A stretch of DNA of 64,000 nucleotides from JAAYSA01 sp035367155 (GCA_035367155.1 DAOSJI010000002.1:52980-116979), one strand, 5' to 3'. Counted from the first letter of the stretch, positions 26,821 to 36,184 are shown. Notes: generated by a model from the letters alone, not told the origin. Made by a program: numbers and translations.

Positions 26821-27942
26821 ATGAAAAAAGAAGATGTACTAAGTGTCTTTGTTTACCTAGTAATGTTGCTTATAGCATTATTTATAGGACTTAGAATTAT
26901 TAGCCCAGCTATTGGAGATCTTAACTATACACAGAAAGAAGCGTATGGATTTGCTATTCTTACAATCGTCGTTGGTGTTTTAATTAATGCTGTTATTTTC
27001 GAAGTTGGACACATCGTAGGGGCATTAATTGGAGGATATAAAATTTTATCCGTTAACATTTTAGGATTATGCATTTTTAGAGCCAATAAAAAATGGCGAG
27101 TGGCCATAAAAGGCTTTAATGGTTTAACGGGCGAAACAAAGATTTTTGCAAAAAGAGCAAAAGCGAATCCGCGACTTCACTTATTTGGTCCAATCATTTT
27201 GTATTTAATTGAATTTGCAGCTGCTATTCTACTCTTTGTTTTTTTACCAAAAGAAAATGTTGTTCATCATGCCGCATTAATTGTGGCAGGTATTGGGGCA
27301 ATGCTTATTATTTATAATATTATGCCTTTTAGACTTGATACTCTAACTGATGGCTATTATTTAATGCTTTTAAGTAAGAAAGTAAACATCGAAACTTTTA
27401 ATGAATTAATGCGCATTCAATCTTTAGTTAATGATAAAGAAGAAGTAGGTGATATAAAAGTTTTTGAACAAATTACTACTTTAACTGCGACTGTAAATAT
27501 GTATAAATTTTATGAATGTTTGGATGAAAAAAAATATGATGAAGCTATGAAAATATTAAAACCCATTTTGGAAAACAAACACAAATTAGAACCAGAGATA
27601 CATGGGCGAGCACTAGCACAAAAATTGTATTTATTACTGATAACAAAACCAAAAGAAGCTGTGGAACTTTTTTGGAATGATGAGTTAGGTGCAAAAGAAA
27701 AGAAATTTATTGCTAATGACGTCAGCATGGAATCTTTAAGATCATATTTACTTTTTAACGGACTTGTTAGCAAGAGTGAAAGTGAAAGCGCTTATGTTGT
27801 ATCACGTGTTCCTAAAGCATTGAAAACAAGAATGGATGAAAGAAGGAGACAAACAGAAATCGATTTATTCATTCAAACTCTTGAGGTTGTAAGAAAAGAA
27901 AATCCTACATGGGTTATAGATGATCCAAAAATTAAAAAGTAA
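26821..27942 (+). CDS. M50-like integral membrane protein with degenerate zinc motif
   Basis: Starting at ATG 26821, with AAGGA five bases upstream, the protein has 373 residues. Three or four hydrophobic segments lie in the first 190 (about 8-28, 43-70, 125-145, 150-170), followed by a soluble, helical C-terminal half. The segment VIFEVGHIVGALIGGYK (about 58-74) aligns with the HExxH site of site-2 protease (M50)-like membrane enzymes, but the first histidine is Phe60; Glu61 and His64 remain. A later LDTLTDGYYLM resembles the third-ligand region. It is likely a non-catalytic relative, perhaps a membrane adaptor. It starts 13 bases after the alcohol dehydrogenase. Confidence 0.7.
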   Translation: MKKEDVLSVFVYLVMLLIALFIGLRIISPAIGDLNYTQKEAYGFAILTIVVGVLINAVIFEVGHIVGALIGGYKILSVNILGLCIFRANKKWRVAIKGFNGLTGETKIFAKRAKANPRLHLFGPIILYLIEFAAAILLFVFLPKENVVHHAALIVAGIGAMLIIYNIMPFRLDTLTDGYYLMLLSKKVNIETFNELMRIQSLVNDKEEVGDIKVFEQITTLTATVNMYKFYECLDEKKYDEAMKILKPILENKHKLEPEIHGRALAQKLYLLLITKPKEAVELFWNDELGAKEKKFIANDVSMESLRSYLLFNGLVSKSESESAYVVSRVPKALKTRMDERRRQTEIDLFIQTLEVVRKENPTWVIDDPKIKK

Positions 27943-28023
27943 ATAACATTGCAAAAACACTATTAAAGGTTCAAAAAAGGCATCAAACCCTTTAGAATAA
28001 AACACAAAATGTGAGGTATAAAT

Positions 28024-29145
28024 ATGAAACTAATGACAATTTTAGGAACAAGACCCGAAATCATCCGTCTTTCCGCAATATTAAAAAAAGCTGACAAATA
28101 TTTTGACCATGTTATTGTTCACACAGGCCAAAATTACGATTATGAATTAAATGCCATTTTCTTTGAAGAACTAGAAATTCGTAAACCTGATTATTTTTTG
28201 GAGTGTGTAGGGAAGAATTTAGGAGAAACTTTAGGCGGAATTTTTTCGAAATCGTATGAAATAATTTTAAAAGAAAAACCAGACGCCATCTTAATTTTAG
28301 GTGACACAAATAGTTCTCTAGCTGCAATTGCTGCAAAAAGATTAAAGGTTCCAGTTTTTCATATGGAAGCCGGAAATCGCTGTTGGGATTGGAATGTACC
28401 AGAAATGATTAACCGCAAAATAGTTGATCATATAAGTGATATCAATCTACCTTATACTGAGAATAGTCGAAGATATTTAATAAAAGAAGGAATTGATCCA
28501 AAAACTATTTTCGTTACTGGTTCTCCCCTTTATGAAGTGTTAAACGAATATAAAGAAAAAATAGATAATTGTGATGTTCTTAAAAGATTAAATTTAAAGA
28601 AAAAACAATATATTTTACTCTCAGCACATCGAGAAGAAAATATTGATATTGAGAAAAATTTCGAAAAATTGATGTGTAGCGTCGAAGAAGTGGCAAAAAA
28701 ATATGATATGCCAATCGTCTATTCAATGCATCCTCGGAGTAAAAAATGGGTTGAAAAAAGAGGACATCAATTTCCTAAAAACGTTATTGCTCATAAACCT
28801 TTTGGTTTAGTTGACTATTGTTCGCTGCAAAAAAACGCTTATTGCGTTTTAAGTGATTCAGGTACATTGAGTGAAGAGAGTGCTATGTTAGATTTTCCGG
28901 GGGTTCTTATTAGAACATCTACTGAAAGGCCGGAAGCATTAGATGAGGGTTCAATCGTTATAGGAGGAATTGAAAAGGGTAATGTAATTGAAGCTCTTGA
29001 ATTAGCAGTGAAAATACACAAAGCAGAAGGAAAGCAACCACTTCATCCATCCTATCTTGTAAACAATGTATCAAGCAAGGTTCTTAAAATTATTCAAAGT
29101 TATGCAAAAATCGTCAATATAACGACATGGTTAAAAGACGAATAG
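28024..29145 (+). CDS. Non-hydrolysing UDP-sugar 2-epimerase, CapG/FnlC/WbpI-like
   Basis: The 373-residue enzyme inverts C2 of a UDP-N-acetyl sugar. It shows the family start MTILGTRPEIIRLS, LGDTNSSLAA, HMEAGNRCWDWNVPEMINRK, and late SDSGTLSEES. The HMEAGNR...MINRKIVDHISD form is typical of the branch containing CapG/FnlC (UDP-L-FucNAc synthesis) and WbpI rather than WecB, which reads HVEAGLRTG. It opens the polysaccharide locus with ribosome site GAGGT. Missing from the window are CapE-type and other early sugar-modifying enzymes. Sugar assignment is therefore tentative. Confidence 0.88.
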   Translation: MKLMTILGTRPEIIRLSAILKKADKYFDHVIVHTGQNYDYELNAIFFEELEIRKPDYFLECVGKNLGETLGGIFSKSYEIILKEKPDAILILGDTNSSLAAIAAKRLKVPVFHMEAGNRCWDWNVPEMINRKIVDHISDINLPYTENSRRYLIKEGIDPKTIFVTGSPLYEVLNEYKEKIDNCDVLKRLNLKKKQYILLSAHREENIDIEKNFEKLMCSVEEVAKKYDMPIVYSMHPRSKKWVEKRGHQFPKNVIAHKPFGLVDYCSLQKNAYCVLSDSGTLSEESAMLDFPGVLIRTSTERPEALDEGSIVIGGIEKGNVIEALELAVKIHKAEGKQPLHPSYLVNNVSSKVLKIIQSYAKIVNITTWLKDE

Positions 29146-29161
29146 AACACGGAGTTAAATT

Positions 29162-29929
29162 ATGTATCGAAACTTTTTTAAACGATTGCTTGATATTATT
29201 GCTTCATTTATTCTTTTAGTCTTTTTGCTTTTTCCATTTATGATAATAGGTATTATAATTCGGGCTAAATTGGGTGGTCCAGTATTTTTTAAACAGAGAC
29301 GCCCAGGGAAAAATAATAGAATATTCCATATGTATAAATTTCGTACAATGACAAACGAGCGTGATGAAAACGGCAATTTATTACCAGACAAAGATAGGTT
29401 GACTAAACTTGGGAAATTTTTAAGAAAGTCTTCTATTGATGAATTACCTCAAATTATTAACATATTGATTGGTGATATGTCGTTTATAGGACCACGTCCA
29501 AAACTAATTAAAGATGTAATTTTTATGAAAAACGACGAGTGCTTAATTAGGCAAGCTGTTAGGCCTGGAATTTCAGGGTGGGCACAAATCCATGGAAGAA
29601 ACGAATCCACATGGTATCAAGTACTCGAAAGAGACATATATTATGTAAAACATGTTTCTTTCTTTTTAGATGTTAAAATCTTTTTTAAAACAATAGGAGT
29701 TATTCTTTCTCAAAAAGGAATTAACACTCCTGGAGCGGCAACCCACTTTTTATATGCAGACGTTTTACTTAATGATAAAAAGATAACAAAAGAAGAACAT
29801 AAACGATTAAATGCAGAAGCGATTGAAATAGAAAAAGATTTAAACAAAGTTTATGTTTTTGGTAATAAAACAAAATTTAGTAAAGATCAGCTTAAAAAGG
29901 AACCAAAAATAAAAAAAGATAAATCTTAA
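29162..29929 (+). CDS. Bacterial sugar transferase (phosphoglycosyl transferase)
   Basis: The 255-residue protein is a monotopic phosphoglycosyl transferase of the PglC/WcaJ core type, which starts polysaccharide or glycan assembly by moving a sugar phosphate to undecaprenyl phosphate. Features: the basic start KRLLDIIAS, one re-entrant hydrophobic segment (about 12-33), KFRTMTNE, the Asp-Glu pair in SSIDELPQIINIL, and SFIGPRPKLI, then VRPGISGWAQIHGRN. There is no N-terminal multi-helix extension, so it is the short form. It sits between the 2-epimerase and a WbuB-like transferase. Confidence 0.93.
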   Translation: MYRNFFKRLLDIIASFILLVFLLFPFMIIGIIIRAKLGGPVFFKQRRPGKNNRIFHMYKFRTMTNERDENGNLLPDKDRLTKLGKFLRKSSIDELPQIINILIGDMSFIGPRPKLIKDVIFMKNDECLIRQAVRPGISGWAQIHGRNESTWYQVLERDIYYVKHVSFFLDVKIFFKTIGVILSQKGINTPGAATHFLYADVLLNDKKITKEEHKRLNAEAIEIEKDLNKVYVFGNKTKFSKDQLKKEPKIKKDKS

Positions 29930-29930
29930 C

Positions 29931-31058
29931 ATGAAAACCATTACTTTTTTATTGATGTATTATAAACCCGAAAATCATACAATCAATTATGTTTATAATC
30001 CAATAATTGATGAGTATTTAAAAAATGGATATCGGGTTAATATCGTTGTCCCTAATCCGACTAGAGGGCTTTCTAGAGCAAAAATCAAAGAATATCGAAA
30101 AAAAACCGAGGAAAAAATAAAAGACAAATTATTTTTATATCGCGTAAATTGTTTTACGTATAGAAAATATAACAAATTAAACTTATTACTTCGCTACTTG
30201 TCTGTTAGTAATAAGTGTGCGAAAAAGTTAAGAAAAATACATTCTGATATTGTTTTTTTACAAACAAGTCCGCCAATTTTTTATGCATATAAAGCTAGTA
30301 AGATAGCTAAAAGAAAAGGTGTTTCGATTATTTATAATGTTCAAGATATTTATCCAGAAAATATTTTTAAAGAAAATCGCTTACTTTATAAAATAATCAA
30401 TCACTATCAAAAGAAAACCTTAAATAACGCAGATGTTATTTCAACGCTTTCTCAAGATATGAAAAAAACACTTCTCAAAAAAGGTAATTTTGAAAATAAA
30501 ATCAAAATCATTCCTAATCCTATAACATATAAGGTTAAAGAATATAGTGAACAACAACTTAAAGAAACTGCTAATAATTATGGATTTAAGAAAGATAAAA
30601 TTAATGTCGTTTATGCAGGAAACATGGGTTATTTGCAAGATATAGATGTAATTATTTCTGCCGCAAAGAAGGTCTTAGAAAAGACAAATAAATATAATTT
30701 TATTTTTATTGGTGAGGGTGCTCAAAAAGAACGATTAAAAAACGAAATAAATGATTTGAAAAATGAAAACATAAATATATATACAATGGCACCTATGGAG
30801 GTATCACCATATATTTATAAATTGGCTGATTTTAATGTTATAAGTTTGTTACCTAATGTTATTTATACTGCTTGTCCACTTAAAACCGCTATGATAATTG
30901 AAGCAAACAAAAATGTTATAGCGTGTGTTGATGAAGAATCTACATATATAAAAGAATTGAAAGAAAAAGTTAATGATTTAATAGTAATCCCTAATAGGGA
31001 TGCAGAAAAATTAGCGAAAGAATTATTACAAAGGTTAAATAAAAATGAAAAGAAATAA
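29931..31058 (+). CDS. WbuB-like family 4 glycosyltransferase
   Basis: The 375-residue GT-B enzyme resembles WbuB-type transferases: an N-terminal nucleotide-poor domain with FLQTSPPIFYAYKA and IYNVQDIYPENI, and a C-terminal Rossmann domain with VVYAGNMGYLQDIDVII. WbuB adds L-FucNAc to the first lipid-linked sugar in E. coli, which agrees with the CapG-like epimerase two genes upstream. It begins two bases after the sugar transferase without a clear ribosome site, and overlaps the esterase by 14 bases. Late residues (ACPLKTAMIIEANKN) align with the sugar-nucleotide binding end. Confidence 0.85.
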   Translation: MKTITFLLMYYKPENHTINYVYNPIIDEYLKNGYRVNIVVPNPTRGLSRAKIKEYRKKTEEKIKDKLFLYRVNCFTYRKYNKLNLLLRYLSVSNKCAKKLRKIHSDIVFLQTSPPIFYAYKASKIAKRKGVSIIYNVQDIYPENIFKENRLLYKIINHYQKKTLNNADVISTLSQDMKKTLLKKGNFENKIKIIPNPITYKVKEYSEQQLKETANNYGFKKDKINVVYAGNMGYLQDIDVIISAAKKVLEKTNKYNFIFIGEGAQKERLKNEINDLKNENINIYTMAPMEVSPYIYKLADFNVISLLPNVIYTACPLKTAMIIEANKNVIACVDEESTYIKELKEKVNDLIVIPNRDAEKLAKELLQRLNKNEKK

Positions 31059-31857
31059 AGAAGTACCTTATGGCACTCTTATTGTTAAAGAGTTTACGAC
31101 AAAGCTTTTAAAAATAGGGGATCGTAAAATACGGATTTGGTTGCCTGATGGGTATGATGAAAACTATGAAACAGGATATCCGGTTTTATATATGCATGAC
31201 GGGCAAAATTTGTTTGAATCTAGCACCTCTTATGCTGGTGAATGGTTTATTGATGAATCGCTTTCAAAGTTAAGTAAGAAAAATAAAAATTTCAAAATGA
31301 TTGTTGTAGGAATCGATAATTCTCCTTTACGAATTAATGAAATGAGTTTTCTTTCAATAAAAAAGAGTTGTTATCGCTTTCCTAATAAAAGTTATGAAGG
31401 TCAAGATTATGCAAAATTTATTGTAGAAGAAGTAAAAGAATATATTGATAAAAATTATAATACGAACCCGAAAATAAATTTAATAGGTGGATCCTCAATG
31501 GGAGGAATCATCTCCTTTTTTATGGCGTTGGCTTATCCTGACGTTTTTGGGTACGCTTTGTGTTTTACACCAGCTGGAATGTTACATTATCAAAACGAAT
31601 TAAAAAAATGGTGCAAAAACGCCATTAAAAACGCAAAAAAGCTACCAAAATTATATTTTATGGTAGGGAAAGGCGATAGGCTTGAACAAATAATTTTTAA
31701 ATTTACTGAGAAATTAATTCCCTTTTTATCTAAACAAGGTTATTCAAAAGAAAATTTGAGGTATGATGTGATAGAAGAAGCTATACATAATGAAAAATCA
31801 TGGGCAAAGATTTTTCCGACTGCTATTAAATGGCTTAATATAAGGGAAACGAGTTAA
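31045..31857 (+). CDS. Esterase D/Fes-like alpha/beta hydrolase
   Basis: The 270-residue protein is an alpha/beta hydrolase of the esterase D group: RIWLPDGYDE, VLYMHDGQNLFE, the nucleophile elbow GGSSMGGII (Ser about 152) and a final HNEKSW histidine. There is no signal peptide, so it acts inside the cell. In this locus it could remove acyl groups from a sugar or lipid intermediate, or serve as a general esterase. It overlaps the preceding glycosyltransferase by 14 bases, which ties it to the locus; the substrate cannot be read from the sequence. Confidence 0.85.
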   Translation: MKRNKEVPYGTLIVKEFTTKLLKIGDRKIRIWLPDGYDENYETGYPVLYMHDGQNLFESSTSYAGEWFIDESLSKLSKKNKNFKMIVVGIDNSPLRINEMSFLSIKKSCYRFPNKSYEGQDYAKFIVEEVKEYIDKNYNTNPKINLIGGSSMGGIISFFMALAYPDVFGYALCFTPAGMLHYQNELKKWCKNAIKNAKKLPKLYFMVGKGDRLEQIIFKFTEKLIPFLSKQGYSKENLRYDVIEEAIHNEKSWAKIFPTAIKWLNIRETS

Positions 31858-31903
31858 TTAATATTATGATATAATTAACTAAAGGTGCTTATAGGAGATT
31901 ACT

Positions 31904-34576
31904 GTGAACATATTATTAGTTAATGCTAATAACCTTCTTGGAAGAAAGTTTGCCCAAAGATTAAAAAAAGATGGGCAACAATTTTTTCAATACGGAAAAG
32001 ATGACGTTAGTAATGAGTCCTTGGAAGAATTGATTGGAAAAAGCAATTTTATTTTTCATTTCGGAAACGAAGACTCTGATCGTAGAAAAGAACAACTTTA
32101 TCATTCAAATGTTGTCATTACTAAACAAATAATTGAAACAATAGAAAAGCATAATTTCAAAATACCTATTGTTTTTATATCAACTGCTATAGATGGTCCT
32201 AATGATTTTGTTGAAGTGAAAAAAGAAGCTGAAACGGAGTTAAAAACATATCAAAAAAGGAGCAAAAATCCAGTTTTTGTTTTAAAAGTTTCAAATGTTT
32301 ATGGTGATGAAAAATGTAATAATTACTATTCGCAAATTTATCATTTGATGAATTTATTAATGGTACAACAACGGCATTCTTCATTTGAAAGTGATGAAAT
32401 TATCCGTGTTGTTGAGGTTGAACCATTTGTAGATTTTCTAATAACACTGCTAAAAAAAGAATCATGGAATCAATTAAACCCTCCTCATGTTGATGAATTT
32501 AAAATTAAAGACCTTGTAAAAACAATTAATGAATTTCGAAGGCTTTCTTATGTTCGTAGAACTCCAATTATTGAGACATCAAAAGATTTAGCAGCATATA
32601 AGATTTTTAGATCCTATATATCTCCAAATGCGCCCAAAATAGAATTAAGCGAAAAAGTTAAACCTAATATAGCAATAGAAAAACCAAAAGAAGTTAAAGA
32701 AACAGTTCAACAAAATGACAATGATGTTATGAGAACTAAACTTGATAAGGGATTTATTTATATTGCTGAGTGTGGGATGGAATCTAGCAAAGTATTGGAA
32801 TCCTTTAAAAAGAGATTAGAAAATGAAAGCAGTAGATGTTTGTTCGTTGATAAAACCTGGTATGAAACAAATTACCAAAAGTATGTAACGAACATCCAAG
32901 CTATTACAGAAAACTATGACTTTGTATTAATTGATGGTGTTGGATTAAGTGAAATAAGGGTTCAAATTCTTGCAAACGCATTAGATTATGGCTTTAGGAA
33001 TAAAACGGTTGTAGTTGTTGCCTCAAGAGATAATTTTAATCTTCAGTTAATTTTCATGAAATTGAAAAAACTTCATTTTTCAAAAATTGATGATGAAACA
33101 AGAGAATCTAGAAAAGGATTTACCGAATATCTTAATAATTTTAAGTCGCTCTTTAAAAAAGAAAAATCTGTAGAAAAGAAAAAAGCAATAATTAAAGAAG
33201 AACCCAAGACGGCCAAAGTTGACATTATGACCGATACAGAAATTAATCAAGCAACTATTGGCAAAAGAAAAGTTTCTAAATTTTTCCTTTTACGTGAATT
33301 GTTCTTTATTGTTTTTATGATTTTGAGTTTAATTAGCAGTAATTTGACTTTTCAAAACGACACTAATACAAATATAAACGCGACAATTACTGCAGCGCAT
33401 TATCAAGCAAATCGTGCAGAATCACGATATATCCATGGGTTTTTGAGCTCTAATTATCCTGGTTCAACTGTGGGCGCCAGCAATTTAGAAAACGCCTTCC
33501 AATATGGTAAGGATATTGAAAATGATCAAATTAGTTTTTATGTTACTTGTGTCCAAGGACCAGTGACAGGCGCCAATAGAAGTAGATTTAATATTATTTT
33601 TTCTGGTGGAAATACTATTGCAAACGCTATTGCTTTAAAAGATTATTCTTCAGATGGTCAACTGCTTAAGTATATGAGAGTTGAGCAATATTTATTAGGA
33701 GATGAAATAGATAAAACTTCGACTAACGAAGAAGCAACGCCTATTTATATTTCTTCAACTTTAGCGGATATTATTATTGAATCTAATGAATTTATAAATA
33801 ATTACAGCGACATAATTAATACAACGATAACTCGAACTTATGGTTTAATTAGTGAACAACTAGAAATTAAAAATATTATTTATACAAGCGATAAAAAAGA
33901 AAATTATGCTGAAAGAGAACACTCAAATCCATACAGTGGAATTGACGAAGGGCTTGGCAAACACCTTAATAAAGTTATTGGACAACCAATTATTTTTCTT
34001 TTAGATGCTGAACAATTAAATGGTTTTGAGACAAGAATTGAATTTGATGCTTTTCCTAAGGGTAAAGGAATAAAAAAACTGCTTGATAATTATTATAAGG
34101 ATTTCCAAGTAATTGAAGGTGTTAACTATACAAAAAATATAAAATTCGGAATTTACAACGATGGAAAATATATTGAAGATGACTTTATATTAAATGATGT
34201 TAATGCATATTATCAAACCAAAACATCAAGTATTAATTTTACGATGATAATATTTGCGATTTTTTCAATTTTATTTGCTTTTGTGGCAGCTAATATCTTA
34301 TTAACTAATTTGAAAGAAGCTCTCAAATATAGCAATAGCAGAGTCCATGTCGTTTTAGGGCTAATTTTTACAATAGTACCAATAATTATTGTTAATTTTG
34401 CGATTGCTTTATACAAAGGTTTATCAAATTATAGTGTTTCAGCAATCGCATTACAAAATACATTTGGTATTATCGCTAACATTGTAATAACACTAGTTAT
34501 GGCAGGGTTAACATTGTTCTTTTTCTTTAGTTTAAGAAAAGAAAATTATAGGAAGTCTGAAAGAGAGGCTAAATAA
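31904..34576 (+). CDS. Fusion: pseudo-CapF SDR domain + degenerate P-loop-like domain + four-helix membrane module
   Basis: An 890-residue protein starting at GTG 31904 (AGGAG upstream; TATAAT at 31870-31875). Residues 1 to about 225 align by eye with CapF/FnlB-type SDR reductases, but the glycine motif is broken (N7, N10, only G13 kept) and the catalytic YxxxK is F102xxxK106, so it is probably inactive. Residues about 280-395 look like a BY-kinase/ParA-type fold, with YDFVLIDGVGL (338-348) in the Walker B place and no Walker A lysine. A charged linker follows, then a helix at about 461-480, an extracytoplasmic domain of about 295 residues, and helices near 777-801, 815-838 and 851-877. Topology resembles FtsX/MacB or Wzz-like proteins. 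Function unknown; likely a membrane scaffold in glycan assembly. Glycosyltransferase follows after one base. Confidence 0.75.
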   Translation: MNILLVNANNLLGRKFAQRLKKDGQQFFQYGKDDVSNESLEELIGKSNFIFHFGNEDSDRRKEQLYHSNVVITKQIIETIEKHNFKIPIVFISTAIDGPNDFVEVKKEAETELKTYQKRSKNPVFVLKVSNVYGDEKCNNYYSQIYHLMNLLMVQQRHSSFESDEIIRVVEVEPFVDFLITLLKKESWNQLNPPHVDEFKIKDLVKTINEFRRLSYVRRTPIIETSKDLAAYKIFRSYISPNAPKIELSEKVKPNIAIEKPKEVKETVQQNDNDVMRTKLDKGFIYIAECGMESSKVLESFKKRLENESSRCLFVDKTWYETNYQKYVTNIQAITENYDFVLIDGVGLSEIRVQILANALDYGFRNKTVVVVASRDNFNLQLIFMKLKKLHFSKIDDETRESRKGFTEYLNNFKSLFKKEKSVEKKKAIIKEEPKTAKVDIMTDTEINQATIGKRKVSKFFLLRELFFIVFMILSLISSNLTFQNDTNTNINATITAAHYQANRAESRYIHGFLSSNYPGSTVGASNLENAFQYGKDIENDQISFYVTCVQGPVTGANRSRFNIIFSGGNTIANAIALKDYSSDGQLLKYMRVEQYLLGDEIDKTSTNEEATPIYISSTLADIIIESNEFINNYSDIINTTITRTYGLISEQLEIKNIIYTSDKKENYAEREHSNPYSGIDEGLGKHLNKVIGQPIIFLLDAEQLNGFETRIEFDAFPKGKGIKKLLDNYYKDFQVIEGVNYTKNIKFGIYNDGKYIEDDFILNDVNAYYQTKTSSINFTMIIFAIFSILFAFVAANILLTNLKEALKYSNSRVHVVLGLIFTIVPIIIVNFAIALYKGLSNYSVSAIALQNTFGIIANIVITLVMAGLTLFFFFSLRKENYRKSEREAK

Positions 34577-34577
34577 A

Positions 34578-35594
34578 ATGGAAGATATGAAAGTATTAAT
34601 TTATTTTGAAGGCGAAAATATTATTAAAAAAAGCGGAATTGGTCGAGCAATGCGTCACCAAATGGAGGCACTAACATCAGCGAAGGTTAATTTTACAACA
34701 AATAAAAAAGACACCTTTAATTTAGCACACATTAATACTTATGGATTTAATAGCAAACGCCTTCTTAGAAAATGTAAACGAAAAAATATTCCAGTAATTG
34801 TACATGGTCATTCTACTTTTGAAGATTTTCGTAATTCATATCGAGCCTGGCAATTCCTTGCTCTTTTTTACAATAGTTGGCTCAAATATATGTATAGTAG
34901 AGCAGATTTAATTGTCACCCCAACCTTGTACAGCGAGAATCTTATTAAAAGCTATGGTTATGATGTACCAGTTACTAATTTATCAAATGGATTAAATGTA
35001 GAAGAATATAAACCTAGCGAAGATAAAGTAAAACAATTTAAAGATCATTTTAAAATTACAGATGAGAAAGTCATTATCGGTATTGGCTTTTTATTTGAAC
35101 GAAAAGGTATTCGTGATTTTATTGAAGTTGCTAGGGCATTCCCCGATATTAAATTTATTTGGTTTGGTCATCTCTCCTGGTTACTAAGACAATCAAAAGT
35201 AAATAAAGCGATAAGAAGAAAGCCAGACAATGTAATTCTTCCCGGCTATATTGCAAACGATATTATTAAGGGAGCGATGCAATATGCTGAAATGCTCTTT
35301 TTCCCAAGCAATGAAGAAACTGAAGGAATTGTCGTTTTAGAAGGGCTCGCTAGTAAGATTCCTGTTCTTGTTAGAGACATCGGAGTGTATGAAGATTGGT
35401 TAAAAGATGGTGAAAATGCGTATAAAGCACGTAATAATCAAGAATTTATTGAAAAAATTAAATATATAATACATAATGATAATTCCCAAGTAATAAAAAA
35501 CGGTTATCAGACGGCAATGGACCGTGATTTAAGTATTATCGGGCAAAAACTAAAGAAAATATACGAAGGAGTGCGAAAAAAGCATGTCAAATAA
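34578..35594 (+). CDS. CpoA/alDGS-like lipid glycosyltransferase (family 4)
   Basis: This 338-residue GT-B enzyme closely follows the pattern of CpoA-type glycosyltransferases, which add a second sugar to monoglucosyl-diacylglycerol: KSGIGRAMRHQMEAL (about 18-32), VIVHGHSTFEDFRNSY, LIVTPTLYSENLI, NLSNGLNVEEY, and the nucleotide-sugar segment NEETEGIVVLEGLA. It would act on the inner face of the membrane to produce a diglycosyl diacylglycerol, a bilayer-forming lipid. It starts one base after the fusion gene and overlaps the next by 11 bases. ATG at 34587 is an alternative start. The exact sugar is inference. Confidence 0.85.
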   Translation: MEDMKVLIYFEGENIIKKSGIGRAMRHQMEALTSAKVNFTTNKKDTFNLAHINTYGFNSKRLLRKCKRKNIPVIVHGHSTFEDFRNSYRAWQFLALFYNSWLKYMYSRADLIVTPTLYSENLIKSYGYDVPVTNLSNGLNVEEYKPSEDKVKQFKDHFKITDEKVIIGIGFLFERKGIRDFIEVARAFPDIKFIWFGHLSWLLRQSKVNKAIRRKPDNVILPGYIANDIIKGAMQYAEMLFFPSNEETEGIVVLEGLASKIPVLVRDIGVYEDWLKDGENAYKARNNQEFIEKIKYIIHNDNSQVIKNGYQTAMDRDLSIIGQKLKKIYEGVRKKHVK

Positions 35595-36126
35595 AAAACT
35601 TGAAGATTATTATGTTTTACTGGCACTTGATGAAGCTACGGCGATGCGCGTAAGAACAATTAAAACTTTGCAAAAAGATTTTAATATGCCTTATCGTCTT
35701 TTTTATCCGCACCTTACTATTGCTCACTATCCTCTTGCTGAAAAGAAAAAACTAGTCAAAACGATTCGAAAATTATCTAGGAAATACAACCCATTTTCTT
35801 TAAACTTTGTTGATGTTAAATTAATTGACAAGGCACTTATTGCAATAGAAGTAGATAACAATAAAACTCTTGCTGAACTATATCAAAGAGTTCACGATAG
35901 TTTGCCCTATGTTGCAGACAAATGGACATCACCAAGTGAAACTCATTATTTGCCCCATGTTAGTCTGTATTTCAATAATGAAATTGATTTAACAGAAATG
36001 CATCAACATTTTAAAAAAGGTTTTACTCCATTTAAAGGTGAAGTAGAAGCTCTTGAACTTTCTCTTTTTGACGGCAGGAGTTATACAATAACGCATCGAT
36101 TTCCTTTAAAGAAACGCTGGTTTTAA
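35584..36126 (+). CDS. 2H phosphodiesterase superfamily protein (2'-5' RNA ligase-like)
   Basis: The 180-residue protein carries two histidine motifs typical of the 2H superfamily: HLTIAH (about 43-48) and HVSLYF (about 124-129), separated by about 80 residues. Members cleave cyclic phosphodiesters or ligate RNA with 2'-5' bonds. It overlaps the glycosyltransferase by 11 bases. A perfect terminator follows, so it ends the transcript beginning at the fusion gene. Nothing nearby tells its substrate. Confidence 0.85.
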   Translation: MSNKKLEDYYVLLALDEATAMRVRTIKTLQKDFNMPYRLFYPHLTIAHYPLAEKKKLVKTIRKLSRKYNPFSLNFVDVKLIDKALIAIEVDNNKTLAELYQRVHDSLPYVADKWTSPSETHYLPHVSLYFNNEIDLTEMHQHFKKGFTPFKGEVEALELSLFDGRSYTITHRFPLKKRWF

Positions 36127-36154
36127 CTTTATTTTTAAATAATTAAGTAGTTTA

Positions 36155-36184
36155 AAAATGGCCATTAAAATTAATGGCCATTTT
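36155..36184 (+). terminator. Terminator after the 2H gene
   Basis: A perfect 14-base stem (core ATGGCCATTAA / TTAATGGCCAT) around an AA loop and ending in TTTT marks the end of the polysaccharide-glycolipid transcript. Being A-flanked on the other side, it could act on both strands. Confidence 0.9.
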
